From NCBI GenBank assembly GCA_036570425.1, contig DATCYF010000022.1, positions 1 to 64,000 on the forward strand: a DNA stretch of 64,000 bases. The letters are read 5' to 3'. The notes beneath the pieces were generated by a model, which was given only the letters and a program-made list of their open reading frames with translations, was not told the origin of the DNA and did no database searches. The position numbers were made by a program, and so were the translations under genes. Shown piece by piece: positions 33,205-42,559 of the stretch (the stretch's first letter is position 1; the number at the start of each line of letters is the position of its first letter). The DNA comes from Rhizorhapis sp036570425. GTDB lineage: Bacteria; Pseudomonadota; Alphaproteobacteria; Sphingomonadales; Sphingomonadaceae.

Positions 33205-33969
33205 TCAAATTCGGCTGATCCTCACAAAGCCAATATGATAAGTCGCCGTCGCTCCGTCCTCTTCGAACTTGCGCATTACGCGTCGCAGTTCCGCTGCCGA
33301 GAGAGGCGTGCGCCCCTCTACCGCCACGGTCGCGCCAATGCCTTTCAGATGCGCCAGAAAGGCCCGCGCGCTTCCAAAAGCGACGGGATAATCCTCATCA
33401 AAGGCTGCACCGTCAGGATAGTCGCGCGCCAATTTCTGCAGCACCTCAAGCGAAGGATAATGAGGGGTTCCCGCCGTTAATCCAAAACGCTCATGCACCG
33501 CTCGCCACTCCGCGAAGCTGCGCTCCGCCATGGTGGAAAAGAGGATAGATCCGCCGGGCCGGAGCAGCGCATAAAGCCGCTCCAGCGCACCTGTCAAATT
33601 GTCGAACCATTGGAATGCGAGGCTTGAAATGATCAAATCGAACCATTGTCCCTCGAAACAAGGCCATTCTCCGTCCATCGTAAAAAATGTCCCCGCGAGG
33701 CGCGGATCACGGGCTGCTCGCTCCACCATCTCTGGCGCGAGATCCGTTACAGTCAATTCCGCCTCCAGCCATTGCGTCCGGATGTGGCGTGTCAGCAAGC
33801 CCGTACCGCAACCAATTTCCAATATGCGGGGAACCAGTGGAAGCCGCCGCTGTGCAGCAAGTTTCGCCAGCGTCTCAGCGGCAATGCGCTGTACCCCGGC
33901 GCTGTCCTCATAACCGAGGGCCGCGGTGCCAAACGCCTGCCTGATCCTGTCCGTCCGCTGCTTCACCAT
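33205..33969 (-). CDS. SAM-dependent methyltransferase, BioC-like
   Basis: A protein of about 254 residues with class I methyltransferase motif I (ILEIGCGTGLLTRHI), the acidic loop VTDLAPEM and the segment FDLIISSLAFQWFDN, which resembles malonyl-ACP O-methyltransferase BioC of biotin synthesis. No other bio gene lies nearby, so the assignment to biotin synthesis is uncertain. ATG 33969 follows GGAAG with good spacing; ATG 33981 and 33972 are alternatives. It is divergent from the DUF418 gene. Confidence 0.65.
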   Translation of the reverse strand: MVKQRTDRIRQAFGTAALGYEDSAGVQRIAAETLAKLAAQRRLPLVPRILEIGCGTGLLTRHIRTQWLEAELTVTDLAPEMVERAARDPRLAGTFFTMDGEWPCFEGQWFDLIISSLAFQWFDNLTGALERLYALLRPGGSILFSTMAERSFAEWRAVHERFGLTAGTPHYPSLEVLQKLARDYPDGAAFDEDYPVAFGSARAFLAHLKGIGATVAVEGRTPLSAAELRRVMRKFEEDGATATYHIGFVRISRI

Positions 33970-34063
33970 CATCACTTCCATGCAGCAGATCGCATGATTC
34001 TTCCAGAGAGACGGATAGCCGTCTGCCCTTTGCAGCGCCGCCAAATAACGTTACCAGCGAGCA

Positions 34064-35293
34064 ATGCCCGCTTGCTCTCGCTTCCTTACGCTTGATGCCA
34101 TGCGCGGCTTTGCGGTTATGGGCATATTGCTGATGAACATCATCGCCTTTTCCATGCCAGGCATGGCCTATATCAATCCACGTCTGTGGGGTGGAGAAAC
34201 ACCGATAGACTACGCGATGTGGTCGCTTAACTTCGTCGCAATCGATGGCAAGATGCGCGGCCTTTTCTCGCTACTTTTTGGCGCAAGCACACTGCTGATC
34301 TACGAAAGAACCTCAGCGCTCGGTGGAGCGATTGCGCCGCTGTGTCGCAGATTCGCCTGGCTTCTCCTGCTGGGCCTGTGTCACTATCTCTTCATCTGGT
34401 GGGGCGACATATTGCGCCTGTATGCCATTGCTGGTTTCATCCTGCTCCTGTTCGTACGCCGGGAACCGATGGATCTCATCAAGGCGGCGGTGTTTTGTTT
34501 CCTGCTGCAGTTCATCATTCTGGCAGCGATGTCCGGCGGGATGCTTCGCCTGGAACATGCCGCCAGCATGCCAGGTGCAAGCACGAGCATATTACACGCC
34601 TATCAGGCACTGTTGGGAAGCCTTGGCGCAGATCCGGCCATACAGGAAAGGGAAATCGCTCTCCATCAAGGTAGCTATGCCGTCCTTGTGCTCCATCGCT
34701 TCATCTTGCTGGGCAGTGAACAGATCAACCTGCTCGCTCTTTCGGGCCCGGAGGCTTTGGGTTTCATGTTGCTTGGCATGGCGATGCTGAAGAGCGGCTT
34801 TTTGACCGGTGCCTGGCACCGGTCGGAATATCTTCGCATCGCACGTCTGGGCTATTTGGCGGGGGGCGTTCCGATGATAGGTCTGGCTTATTGGTGCTGG
34901 TCGAGCGACTTTGAAATTCTGGCGACCTTCAATGCGGTCATGAGTTGGTCATTACCCTTTCGAGTGCCACTTACCATCGCCCACGCCGCGCTGCTGATGT
35001 GGCTGGTCCTGCGCTTTGCCAATTCGTCCATGATTGAACGGATCGCGGCAGCGGGACGCGCAGCTTTCACTAACTATGTGGGCGCGAGCATCATCCTGAC
35101 GACGCTGTTCTACGGCTATGGAGCCGGTCTCTACGGTCGGTTCGGCCGCGTTGAGGTCTACGGATTCGTTTTCCTCCTGTGGTCGCTCATGCTGCTCTGG
35201 TCTCGGCCCTGGCTGAAGCGCTTTCGCTATGGTCCCCTGGAATGGACATGGCGCAGCCTTACACGCTGGGGGCCGCAGCCTATGCGAATATAG
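34064..35293 (+). CDS. DUF418-family membrane protein
   Basis: A 409-residue polytopic inner-membrane protein. It opens with LTLDAMRGFAVMGILLMNI, the family's N-terminal acyltransferase-like helix, and ends with the DUF418 signature GRAAFTNYVGASI, then GPLEWTWRSLTRWG. Such proteins are abundant in bacteria and their role is unresolved, though some are linked to envelope or transport functions. No clear Shine-Dalgarno precedes ATG 34064. The stop codon abuts that of the converging gene at 35294. Confidence 0.82.
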   Translation: MPACSRFLTLDAMRGFAVMGILLMNIIAFSMPGMAYINPRLWGGETPIDYAMWSLNFVAIDGKMRGLFSLLFGASTLLIYERTSALGGAIAPLCRRFAWLLLLGLCHYLFIWWGDILRLYAIAGFILLLFVRREPMDLIKAAVFCFLLQFIILAAMSGGMLRLEHAASMPGASTSILHAYQALLGSLGADPAIQEREIALHQGSYAVLVLHRFILLGSEQINLLALSGPEALGFMLLGMAMLKSGFLTGAWHRSEYLRIARLGYLAGGVPMIGLAYWCWSSDFEILATFNAVMSWSLPFRVPLTIAHAALLMWLVLRFANSSMIERIAAAGRAAFTNYVGASIILTTLFYGYGAGLYGRFGRVEVYGFVFLLWSLMLLWSRPWLKRFRYGPLEWTWRSLTRWGPQPMRI

Positions 35294-36145
35294 CTATTGG
35301 GCGCTCGCGCTGCCCTGCAGCGTCAAAGGCTCTGCATGGGCTGTCAACATGGCGCGCAAGTCGCTCAACGGCACAATCCGCATCCGTTTCGTGCCCTTAT
35401 CCAGATGGGCCAAGGGTCTGCCTTCGGGATCAAAGCTACGGCTTTCGTAGATACCGGGAGCAACCTCCCGATACGTCCAGCATACCCGCGGAGTTGTCGT
35501 CCGACTGACCGCCGTCCAGGTCGAAAAGGCCGTTTCTTCCACCAGAGCGTCCCGATCCGAATCAGCATCAAACGGCATCTGCGCATCACGATACAGCGCT
35601 ATGCGATCTGCAGGCGCTGGCTGGGAGGAACGCGGGCAAAAACCATTCCCAACGCGCTTCCATGCCTCCTGCGAAACCAGCAGGTGCGCAGGTGTAACGG
35701 CCAACAGGCTGACGAACGCCGGTCCTTCCATCTGCGCGAAATTCCGCGCCGCGATCTGCCGCCATTCCTTCGTCAACTCAGCCAAAACGGCGGTGTCATG
35801 GACATAGATGACTGGGCCGTCGACGTCTTCGCTGTAGAGCACATTGGCCGCGGCTCCCCCAGGTGCGCGGGCGAGCAATTCTTCCATGTCGAGACCGTGT
35901 TCGGCCCAATGAGAATCGGCGGGACCTGTCGGCGCGAAAGCCAACTTCCGTTGCTTCTCCATCTCCGGCTGAAGCGAGTCCCAGACAGCCTCCACGCGAG
36001 AGTCCATGCTGGACCAGAGTCTGTCGAGTGTGAATCCGATTTCAGCAGGAACAGAAAGCGCCAGCGAATCGGGCAAACGCGCATTCGCGTTTCCGCCATT
36101 CAACGCGCCGCAAACCAGCCCGACAAATATGACCCATTTTCGCAT
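35294..36145 (-). CDS. Secreted protein of unknown function
   Basis: A 283-residue protein with a signal peptide (MRKWVIFVGLVCGALNGGNANA, cleaved about residue 22). No family is recognised. The mature part is acidic and lacks obvious motifs; it contains two cysteines far apart (NGFCPR and RVCWTY), which might form a disulfide in the periplasm. A GGGGGATGGGCG run precedes the ATG. The gene converges with the DUF418 gene with abutting stop codons, so no terminator is present between them. Confidence 0.7.
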   Translation of the reverse strand: MRKWVIFVGLVCGALNGGNANARLPDSLALSVPAEIGFTLDRLWSSMDSRVEAVWDSLQPEMEKQRKLAFAPTGPADSHWAEHGLDMEELLARAPGGAAANVLYSEDVDGPVIYVHDTAVLAELTKEWRQIAARNFAQMEGPAFVSLLAVTPAHLLVSQEAWKRVGNGFCPRSSQPAPADRIALYRDAQMPFDADSDRDALVEETAFSTWTAVSRTTTPRVCWTYREVAPGIYESRSFDPEGRPLAHLDKGTKRMRIVPLSDLRAMLTAHAEPLTLQGSASAQ

Positions 36146-36305
36146 CGCCCATCCCCCCCTGTTTTTACAGCACCCTTATAAATCCGATGCGTCGAAGCTT
36201 AAACAGCCGTTAACCAGCAAAATATGAACCTTCTTTCGCGCGTCAGTGAATTTACTATTGCGACCTATTATCATTAAAGATATATCTGCGGCTGGGAGAA
36301 CACCA

Positions 36306-36482
36306 ATGGTTGTATGCGTTTGCAATGCGATTCGAGAGAAGGAACTGCGGGAGATCGCACGAGAAGGCTTTCAGGACCCCTGTAGCGCCTATGCGCGCGT
36401 GGGGCGTCGCCCAAAATGCGGCCAATGTCTCCCGTTTGCTAAAAGCATTATCGCTGCCGAACATGCGATTGACTGCCAGTAG
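36306..36482 (+). CDS. bfd: Bacterioferritin-associated ferredoxin
   Basis: A 58-residue protein with the Bfd pattern CVCNAI then CGQC, giving four cysteines in C-x-C and C-x2-C arrangement for a [2Fe-2S] cluster. Bfd releases iron from bacterioferritin by reducing it. GGGAG precedes ATG 36306. Bacterioferritin itself follows 93 bp downstream, the classic pairing. The AT-rich upstream segment (about 36250-36290) could hold a Fur site, but no convincing box was recognised. Confidence 0.92.
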   Translation: MVVCVCNAIREKELREIAREGFQDPCSAYARVGRRPKCGQCLPFAKSIIAAEHAIDCQ

Positions 36483-36575
36483 CGTCGAAATAAATGGCTG
36501 ATTTCTGCGCCATTTCAGCTTAACTTCTTGCGCAATCAGTTTATACTCCATGCTTGATTAGGATGGAGTGAGCCG

Positions 36576-37055
36576 ATGAAGGGCGACGACAAGGTCATCG
36601 AATTTCTGAACACCGCACTCAAAAATGAGCTGACGGCTATTAACCAATATTTTCTGCATTATAAAATGCTGCAAAATTGGGGCGTCATGAAGCTCGCCAA
36701 ATCGGAATATGACGAATCTATCGATGAGATGAAGCACGCCGACAGATTGGCGGAGCGTATCCTGTTTCTCGATGGACTACCCAATTTTCAGCTTCTCGGC
36801 CGTTTGAAGATCGGGGAAACTGTTGAGGAGATATTGCAGGCTGACCTGCAGCTCGAAAACGAAGCCTTGCCAGTGCTCCGGGAAGCTATCGTTTATTGCG
36901 AAAGCCTCCGCGATTTCGTCAGCCGCGATCTTTTCACTGACATTCTAGAAAGCGAAGAAGAGCATATAGACATGCTGGAAACCCAATTCGCGATGATCGA
37001 ACGCATGGGCATCGAAAACTATATTCAGCTCAATTCAAAGGCGGCAGAAGACTAG
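36576..37055 (+). CDS. bfr: Bacterioferritin
   Basis: A 159-residue bacterioferritin. All ferroxidase ligands are in the standard positions: E18, E51, H54, E94, E127 and H130, and the heme ligand is M52 (DEMKH). It assembles into a 24-subunit shell that stores iron and detoxifies iron plus peroxide. Length and residue numbering match E. coli Bfr closely. It lies downstream of bfd, and with the rubrerythrin at 46717 it forms part of the oxidative-stress and iron genes in this window. Confidence 0.96.
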   Translation: MKGDDKVIEFLNTALKNELTAINQYFLHYKMLQNWGVMKLAKSEYDESIDEMKHADRLAERILFLDGLPNFQLLGRLKIGETVEEILQADLQLENEALPVLREAIVYCESLRDFVSRDLFTDILESEEEHIDMLETQFAMIERMGIENYIQLNSKAAED

Positions 37056-37220
37056 GCTTCCGGCTTGGCCTGTTGGATGCATCTGCTGGTTCGTGATCCA
37101 GCATATCGTACAGGGGCGAAGTATTTACGTCCATCTTCGTAACGCCAATCCCCTTAATTTATGTGGAGATGAACGGGGCGCATGCAAGCAGCATCAATGT
37201 CGATAAGGGCTCTAGCAGAT

Positions 37221-37634
37221 TTATAGAGCTCCGGCCTTACGGCCAAAAACAGGACGGCGGGGAACCAGAGGATTGGCTTCATTTTCCAGAAGCTGCAATG
37301 TCTCGTCGAAAGTAGGGCGCAACGCCACCACCTGCTCAATCAACTCTTCCGGTGATTCGTGATGTTCAACGCAACGGCGGGCGATCATCTCGATCTCCTC
37401 AGCCATCAAGGATAGGCGCTCGGCACCAAATTGCCGTGCTTCTCCCTTCAAGGTGTGGGCAGGAATGACAAGGGCGGGCGCATTGCGACGGCGTATGGCG
37501 TCTTCGATGGCCGAAACCGACTTGATGCCGTCCTCGCGGAAATATCCGAGAATTCTGACGAATCCGGCACCCAGTTCGCGCCGGACCTGGGCAAATTCGG
37601 TCCAGTTCACAAGCGCGGTCTGCACGTGGCCCAA
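37221..37634 (-). CDS. Hpt-domain histidine phosphotransfer protein
   Basis: A 137-residue helical protein with the Hpt signature AHTLKGEARQFG, in which H60 is the phospho-accepting residue. Such proteins relay phosphate between hybrid kinases and response regulators. The start is a TTG at 37634, supported by AGGAG nine bases upstream; a GTG three codons later is the alternative. No kinase or regulator gene is adjacent. The basic C-terminal tail is unusual. Confidence 0.8.
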   Translation of the reverse strand: MGHVQTALVNWTEFAQVRRELGAGFVRILGYFREDGIKSVSAIEDAIRRRNAPALVIPAHTLKGEARQFGAERLSLMAEEIEMIARRCVEHHESPEELIEQVVALRPTFDETLQLLENEANPLVPRRPVFGRKAGAL

Positions 37635-37727
37635 CTGCCTAACTCCTATTCAAAATTCCGGTTTCCACGGGTCCGCTCTTACTGCAGCAAGGGTAAACAG
37701 AGCGTTATGCTGGCGCAGCCGAGTTAT

Positions 37728-37943
37728 CTATTTCCAGATATGGAAGGCGAAGCCCTCCCCGATCCGCTCTTCGGCCAGACGCCAACCTCTTTCCTGTGCG
37801 AAACTGCGCAATTCTCCTGGCGCGGCGGGATCATCGGCGAGGATCAGGATTTCAGTATGATCCCGCAGCATTCTCGCGGCACGCAACACCGGCCAAGGGC
37901 AGCGCATTCCGCGCACATCCACCCGCAATGCCTTATTTTCCAT
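37728..37943 (-). CDS. TusA-family sulfur-carrier-like protein
   Basis: A 71-residue protein with the TusA motif RCPWP (C15-P-x-P), in which the Cys carries a persulfide in family members. The ATG at 37943 overlaps the 3-prime end of der by 11 bp in another reading frame (ATGGAAAATAA), so translation is likely coupled to der. A longer GTG start at 37961 would deepen the overlap. It may serve tRNA thiolation or cofactor sulfur delivery. Confidence 0.82.
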   Translation of the reverse strand: MENKALRVDVRGMRCPWPVLRAARMLRDHTEILILADDPAAPGELRSFAQERGWRLAEERIGEGFAFHIWK

Positions 37944-39297
37944 AAGGATTCTTTGGGGCACGCAAGGTTAGTCTTACGGGCACTGCGCCAAAGCCCAGTT
38001 CCTTCCTGATGCCGTTTACCAGATAGCGGCGATAGCTTTCCGGAAGTTGATCCACCCGCGTTCCAAAAAGAATAAAGCCGGGCGGGCGAGTCTTGGCTTG
38101 TGTCAAATAGCGCAACTTGATCCGCTTGCCGCCGGGAGCAGGTGGCGGATTGGCCTCAAGCGCCTTTTCGAACCAGCGGTTGAGTGCGCCAGTCGATACG
38201 CGGCGCGACCACGCCTCGCGCGTTTCGAACGCTACTGCTAAAAGCTGGTCAATACCCTTGCCCGTTGCGCCCGATATGGTGAGAAGAGGAACACCGCGCA
38301 CCTGCGCCAATCCTTCGTCCAGAGCCTTGCGCACACCCTGATAAAGGCCGCTGCCATTTTCAGCCACGTCCCATTTATTAAGCGCTATGATTAAAGCGCG
38401 CCCCTCCTCCAGCACCCTATCGGCAATTTTCAGGTCTTGTGCTTCCAGCCCCTTTGTAGCGTCCAGCAGCAGCACGACGACTTCAGCAAAATCCACGGCG
38501 TGCAACGCGTCGGCGACAGACAATTTCTCCAACTTGTCTTGAACCCGTGCGCGCTTGCGCATCCCGGCGGTGTCGATCAGGCGCACGTCCCGCACCTTGC
38601 CCTCGGGATCGGTCCATTCCCAATCGATCGCGATGCTGTCGCGCGTAATCCCCGCTTCCGGCCCAGTGATCAGCCGGTCTTCGCCCAATATCCTGTTAAT
38701 GAGCGTCGATTTCCCGGCGTTCGGCCTGCCGACGATCGCAAGCTTCAGCACCGCATCGGCTAATTCCTCATCGTCTTCGGCGGCGGGCGCATTTTCTTCC
38801 TCGCGTTCCAGATGTGGCAAAAGCGCTTGGAACAGGTCAGCCATGCCTTGCCCATGCTCTGCGCTGATCGGCACCGGTTCCCCAAATCCCAATGCATAGG
38901 TTTCCAGAACGCCGGGTTCAGCCGCTCGTCCTTCGGTCTTGTTAGCGACAACGAATACCGGGGTTTTGCTGCCTCTCAGCCAACGGGCGATTTCCTCGTC
39001 CAGCGGCGTCACGCCTGCGCGCGCGTCAATCAGGAACAGCGCCACATCAGCCGCCGCCACCGCCGCTTCCGTCTGCATACGCATCCGTCCCGGCAGGCTC
39101 TGTGGATCCTGATCCTCATAGCCTGCTGTATCGATGACGCGAAAATCAAGGCCAAGCAAATGCGCATCGCCTTCCCGCCGATCGCGGGTAACACCCGGCC
39201 GGTCATCGACGAGCGCCAGCTTCTTGCCGACGAGCCTATTGAATAGTGTGGACTTGCCCACATTAGGCCGCCCGATAATTGCTACGACGGGCAGCAT
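37933..39297 (-). CDS. der: GTPase Der (EngA)
   Basis: A 454-residue double GTPase for 50S ribosome assembly. Both G-domains show their P-loops (GRPNVGKS at residue 9 and GRPNAGKS near residue 188), their DTAG motifs (DTAGYEDQ and DTAGMRKRARV) and NKxE/NKWD specificity motifs, followed by the C-terminal KH-like domain. It is essential in most bacteria. It lies 37 bp downstream of bamB, and the pairing bamB-der is common in proteobacteria. Confidence 0.97.
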   Translation of the reverse strand: MLPVVAIIGRPNVGKSTLFNRLVGKKLALVDDRPGVTRDRREGDAHLLGLDFRVIDTAGYEDQDPQSLPGRMRMQTEAAVAAADVALFLIDARAGVTPLDEEIARWLRGSKTPVFVVANKTEGRAAEPGVLETYALGFGEPVPISAEHGQGMADLFQALLPHLEREEENAPAAEDDEELADAVLKLAIVGRPNAGKSTLINRILGEDRLITGPEAGITRDSIAIDWEWTDPEGKVRDVRLIDTAGMRKRARVQDKLEKLSVADALHAVDFAEVVVLLLDATKGLEAQDLKIADRVLEEGRALIIALNKWDVAENGSGLYQGVRKALDEGLAQVRGVPLLTISGATGKGIDQLLAVAFETREAWSRRVSTGALNRWFEKALEANPPPAPGGKRIKLRYLTQAKTRPPGFILFGTRVDQLPESYRRYLVNGIRKELGFGAVPVRLTLRAPKNPYGK

Positions 39298-39334
39298 TTT
39301 CGCCTATCTACCTCCGGTTATTTGTTGCTCTTCA

Positions 39335-40663
39335 TCAACGATAAGCGGCCAGATGGCCGTCATCGTCAAGAATATAGAGCATATTGTTCGCCACTACAGG
39401 AGAGAGTGACATGCCGCCATTCAATTCCTGCTTCGACTGAATCGATCCATCAGAAGGATCGACATTGACGAGATCGCCCTCCGTCGAAACCAGAATGAGT
39501 CGCCCCCCGGCAAGTACCGGTCCAGTCCAGTTCATCGGATTCTTCTTTTTCTTGGCATTCTCATAATGCTTGAGTTGGCTGATCCAGCGAATTTTTCCCG
39601 TGGCGCGGGCGATGCAGAGCAACTGCGCATCATCCGTCACCACGAATAGCCATTCGCCCGCCACCCAGGGCGTAGAAATGCCAGCAGCGTTTATTTCCCA
39701 AAGTCGCTGCCCCGTCACCAGTTCGTAGGAGGCCATGCGCCCCCCCTGCCCCACGGCATAAACCCGGCCCCTGTCGATCACGGGATCCGCATCGATGTCG
39801 GACAAGGATGCCACCGAGGTGGAAATGCTGGTGCGCGACAATGCGTCGCCCCAAAGGGTGCGACCGTTCTCATAGCGATAGGCAGTGAGTTCGCCTGAGC
39901 TGTATCCCACGATGACGGTTCCCTGCCCTGCTGCAGGTGCGGCAACACCGAATACCCCCGTTACTTCCAAAGTGCCGGATTCTGTCCAGCCAAGATCGCC
40001 ATTTTCAGCATTGAGCGCGAAAATCTGGTTATCCTGGGATACGACATAGACATTGCCGTTGGATAGCGTCGGCGATCCGCGCAGCGGTCCACCCGGACGT
40101 TTTTTCCAGATAACGCTGCCGCTGCTGGCATTGAGAGCCGCCACATCACCAAGACCACTGGTTGCGAAGACACGATCGCCTTCTACGCTGACACCGCCGC
40201 CAAAGAGCGCTCCGCTATTGCGCTTGGAACCAAGCTCCGTCGACCACACGGCCTTACCGGTGGCAGCGTCGAAAGCCTGCACGCGGGCTTCTGTGTCGAT
40301 CACATAAACACGTCCGCCGCTCACGACTGGCGCAGACGCAAGCCGCGCAGAGTTGCTGCTGCCGTGTATATTGGCTGACCAGACTTTTTGCAGTGAGCCA
40401 CCAAGCGCCAGATGCCCCATTGATTTGGCTGCATTGCCACCCGGCTGACTCCATTCGCCATTCGGCTCCGGCGCGGGCAATACCACCTGTACATCAGCAA
40501 TGGATGGATCGACCTTGACGCTGGATTCAGCAGTAAGAATAGGAATGCGTTCCCCTACGACTGGCGTTTTAGGGCCACTCTTGCCCTTGAAGATCCCGCA
40601 GCCGGAAAGCAGCGCGACCGCCGTCACCGCCGCTGTCAAACGCATAGATTTATTCACCTTCAT
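39335..40663 (-). CDS. bamB: Outer-membrane assembly lipoprotein BamB
   Basis: A 442-residue lipoprotein: a short signal with the lipobox LLSGC (start MKVNKSMRL), then a PQQ-like beta-propeller of repeated WxxxxxG-type blades. BamB scaffolds BamA in outer-membrane protein insertion. The start at 40663 is chosen because the lipobox then falls near residue 20; the longer frame (to 40801) would bury it. Its ATG overlaps the end of the TPR gene by 14 bp. Confidence 0.93.
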   Translation of the reverse strand: MKVNKSMRLTAAVTAVALLSGCGIFKGKSGPKTPVVGERIPILTAESSVKVDPSIADVQVVLPAPEPNGEWSQPGGNAAKSMGHLALGGSLQKVWSANIHGSSNSARLASAPVVSGGRVYVIDTEARVQAFDAATGKAVWSTELGSKRNSGALFGGGVSVEGDRVFATSGLGDVAALNASSGSVIWKKRPGGPLRGSPTLSNGNVYVVSQDNQIFALNAENGDLGWTESGTLEVTGVFGVAAPAAGQGTVIVGYSSGELTAYRYENGRTLWGDALSRTSISTSVASLSDIDADPVIDRGRVYAVGQGGRMASYELVTGQRLWEINAAGISTPWVAGEWLFVVTDDAQLLCIARATGKIRWISQLKHYENAKKKKNPMNWTGPVLAGGRLILVSTEGDLVNVDPSDGSIQSKQELNGGMSLSPVVANNMLYILDDDGHLAAYR

Positions 40664-41384
40664 GGTCCCCACTTCCGGCCGGAGCACCGGCATTGTCATT
40701 CCGGTCAGTCTTGACCGCATCCACTCCCAATAACCCAGCCATCTGAACGGCACGTGTCCGGATGGTTTCAGGCACGCTTCTGTCCTTCGACATCGCTGCA
40801 AACAAAGGTCCCGAAAGCTCCGGTTTCCGCATTTTCATATAGGCTATGGCAACCATCTCTCCGGCACTGCCGAACCATGGATTGCCTTCGGTCGCGAGCG
40901 GCTTCAACCGGTCCACAACCTCTTGCGGCTTTAACGTGTCGAACTCCAGCGCGGTCTGACGGATGAGGGCCAAATCACGGAAGGGCGGCGCTAGCCGGGT
41001 GTCTGCCGCGATAGCTTTATATTGCGCGATCGCCGCCTTGTTGTCTCCCCCCTCCAGCGCCAGCGCTGCCTTGATCAGCAATGCTGCGGCACGATAGCCA
41101 GGCTGTTTGGCCTCTGCCAGCGCATTGGCCTGCTTCGCAGCCGCAGCCTTGTCCCCTGCTTGAAGCGTGTTCAGCGTCTTGGACAGTTGCTCGCTGCGCT
41201 CACCGGCCTTCTGCTCGGCCTGATGGTTCCACCAGAGCCAGCCGCCAAAGGCCACCAACGTGAGAACGATCAGCGCCAGCAGCCAAATACCATAGCGCAT
41301 CCCGAAGCTGGCAAGCCGATCCTGGCGCAGCGCGTCGTCGACTTCGCGCAGAAAAACTTGGTTGTCTTGTGGCGTGAGGGCCAA
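40650..41384 (-). CDS. Membrane-anchored TPR protein, YfgM-like
   Basis: A 244-residue protein with one N-terminal transmembrane segment (about residues 31-51) and a soluble helical-repeat domain of the TPR_21/YfgM type. In E. coli YfgM sits next to bamB and helps periplasmic chaperoning. Here it directly precedes bamB, with a 14-bp overlap, the same arrangement. The C-terminal tail is rich in Asp, Asn and Gly. Confidence 0.85.
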   Translation of the reverse strand: MALTPQDNQVFLREVDDALRQDRLASFGMRYGIWLLALIVLTLVAFGGWLWWNHQAEQKAGERSEQLSKTLNTLQAGDKAAAAKQANALAEAKQPGYRAAALLIKAALALEGGDNKAAIAQYKAIAADTRLAPPFRDLALIRQTALEFDTLKPQEVVDRLKPLATEGNPWFGSAGEMVAIAYMKMRKPELSGPLFAAMSKDRSVPETIRTRAVQMAGLLGVDAVKTDRNDNAGAPAGSGDHEGE

Positions 41385-41452
41385 AACGGATCTCCAATGG
41401 GAATGGAATATGACTGGGCGCGGACCTTAGCGACGGAAAGCGCCAAGGAAAA

Positions 41453-42325
41453 TCACTTTTTGGGTCGATAGACCTGCGCTTCCGTGGGAAAGGCCCTGCT
41501 ACGGACGTCCGCCGCATATTGCGCCGCGGCGGCGGATATCGTGTCAGCAACGGCCTCGTAACGTTTAACGAACCGAGGCACGCGCTCAAACATGCCCAGC
41601 ATATCCTCGGCCACCAACACCTGGCCATCGCACCGCGCCGAAGCGCCAATGCCAATGGTAGGACACGACACCGCCTCTGTTACCTTGTCGGCGATCTCTT
41701 CCATCACACCCTCGATCACCAACAGGAAGCAACCCGCGGCATCGACGGCCCGCGCATCGCGCACGATCTTCTCGGCTTCCGCCTCGCTTTTCCCGCGGGC
41801 ACCATAACCGCCAAGCGCGTTCACTGCCTGGGGCGTCAAGCCGACATGGGCGCAGACTGGAATACCCCGCGCAGAGAGAAAGGCGATGGTTTCAGCCATA
41901 GCCTCTCCGCCTTCCAGCTTCACGCCCGCAGCGTCGCTTTCCTTCATTATACGCGCCGCGCTTTCGAACGCCTGCGTTGGCGAGGCTTCATAGCTGCCAA
42001 ATGGCATATCGACGAGGACGAGGCTATGATAGCTCCCCCGCACCACGGCAGCACCATGATTGCACATCATGTCCAGTGTAACCGGCACGGTGGAGGGCAG
42101 GCCATAGATCACCTGCCCAAGACTATCGCCAACCAGCAGGACATCGCAGTGCGGATCAAGCAATTGCGCCATACGCGCGGTATAAGCCGTTAGCATGACG
42201 ATGGGCTGTTCGGTTTTTCCGTTGGCCTTGCGTGCGCGGATGGCAGGCACAGTCAACCTCTTCATGGGCGCCGGCGTAGGATTGGCGCGGGAGGTCGACG
42301 TGTCGATGGTGAAGGTAGTAGACAT
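41453..42325 (-). CDS. panB: 3-methyl-2-oxobutanoate hydroxymethyltransferase
   Basis: A 290-residue PanB, the first enzyme of pantothenate synthesis, adding a hydroxymethyl group from methylene-THF to ketoisovalerate. Family motifs include LLVGDSLG, the Mg-binding GDSLG-type loop, VKLEGG, PVCAHVGLTPQ and IGIGAS. It begins the minus-strand run toward bamB and der. ATG 42325 is used, but ATG 42337 is possible since neither has a strong ribosome site. It is divergent from the TetR gene at 42560. Confidence 0.95.
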   Translation of the reverse strand: MSTTFTIDTSTSRANPTPAPMKRLTVPAIRARKANGKTEQPIVMLTAYTARMAQLLDPHCDVLLVGDSLGQVIYGLPSTVPVTLDMMCNHGAAVVRGSYHSLVLVDMPFGSYEASPTQAFESAARIMKESDAAGVKLEGGEAMAETIAFLSARGIPVCAHVGLTPQAVNALGGYGARGKSEAEAEKIVRDARAVDAAGCFLLVIEGVMEEIADKVTEAVSCPTIGIGASARCDGQVLVAEDMLGMFERVPRFVKRYEAVADTISAAAAQYAADVRSRAFPTEAQVYRPKK

Positions 42326-42537
42326 GAGCAAAGCCATAGCCTGCCAGGCTTTATTTCGCCAGCTTTAGCTTAGACGCACACATAACCTCATTCGTGAGCA
42401 ATGCAGATTGCAGCCACTTTAATATACCAACACGCACAAAATGATTTTTTACCGCTTCGCATACTTATCCGCCTATTCATGCGAAACAGTATAAAAACCT
42501 TTGTTGCTGTGGCAAATCGGGTGGATGCGTCCGTTAT

Positions 42538-42557
42538 TTTGTGCGAACGAGTACAAA
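42538..42557. promoter_or_regulatory. Inverted repeat before TetR gene
   Basis: TTTGT-N10-ACAAA directly upstream of the TetR start at 42560, in the divergent region with panB. A typical place for autorepression by TetR proteins. Confidence 0.35.
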
Positions 42558-42559
42558 TC

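Noticed and set aside
36250..36290. Fur box upstream of bfd
   Set aside because: The segment is AT-rich and plausible by function, but no segment matches a Fur box well enough by eye.
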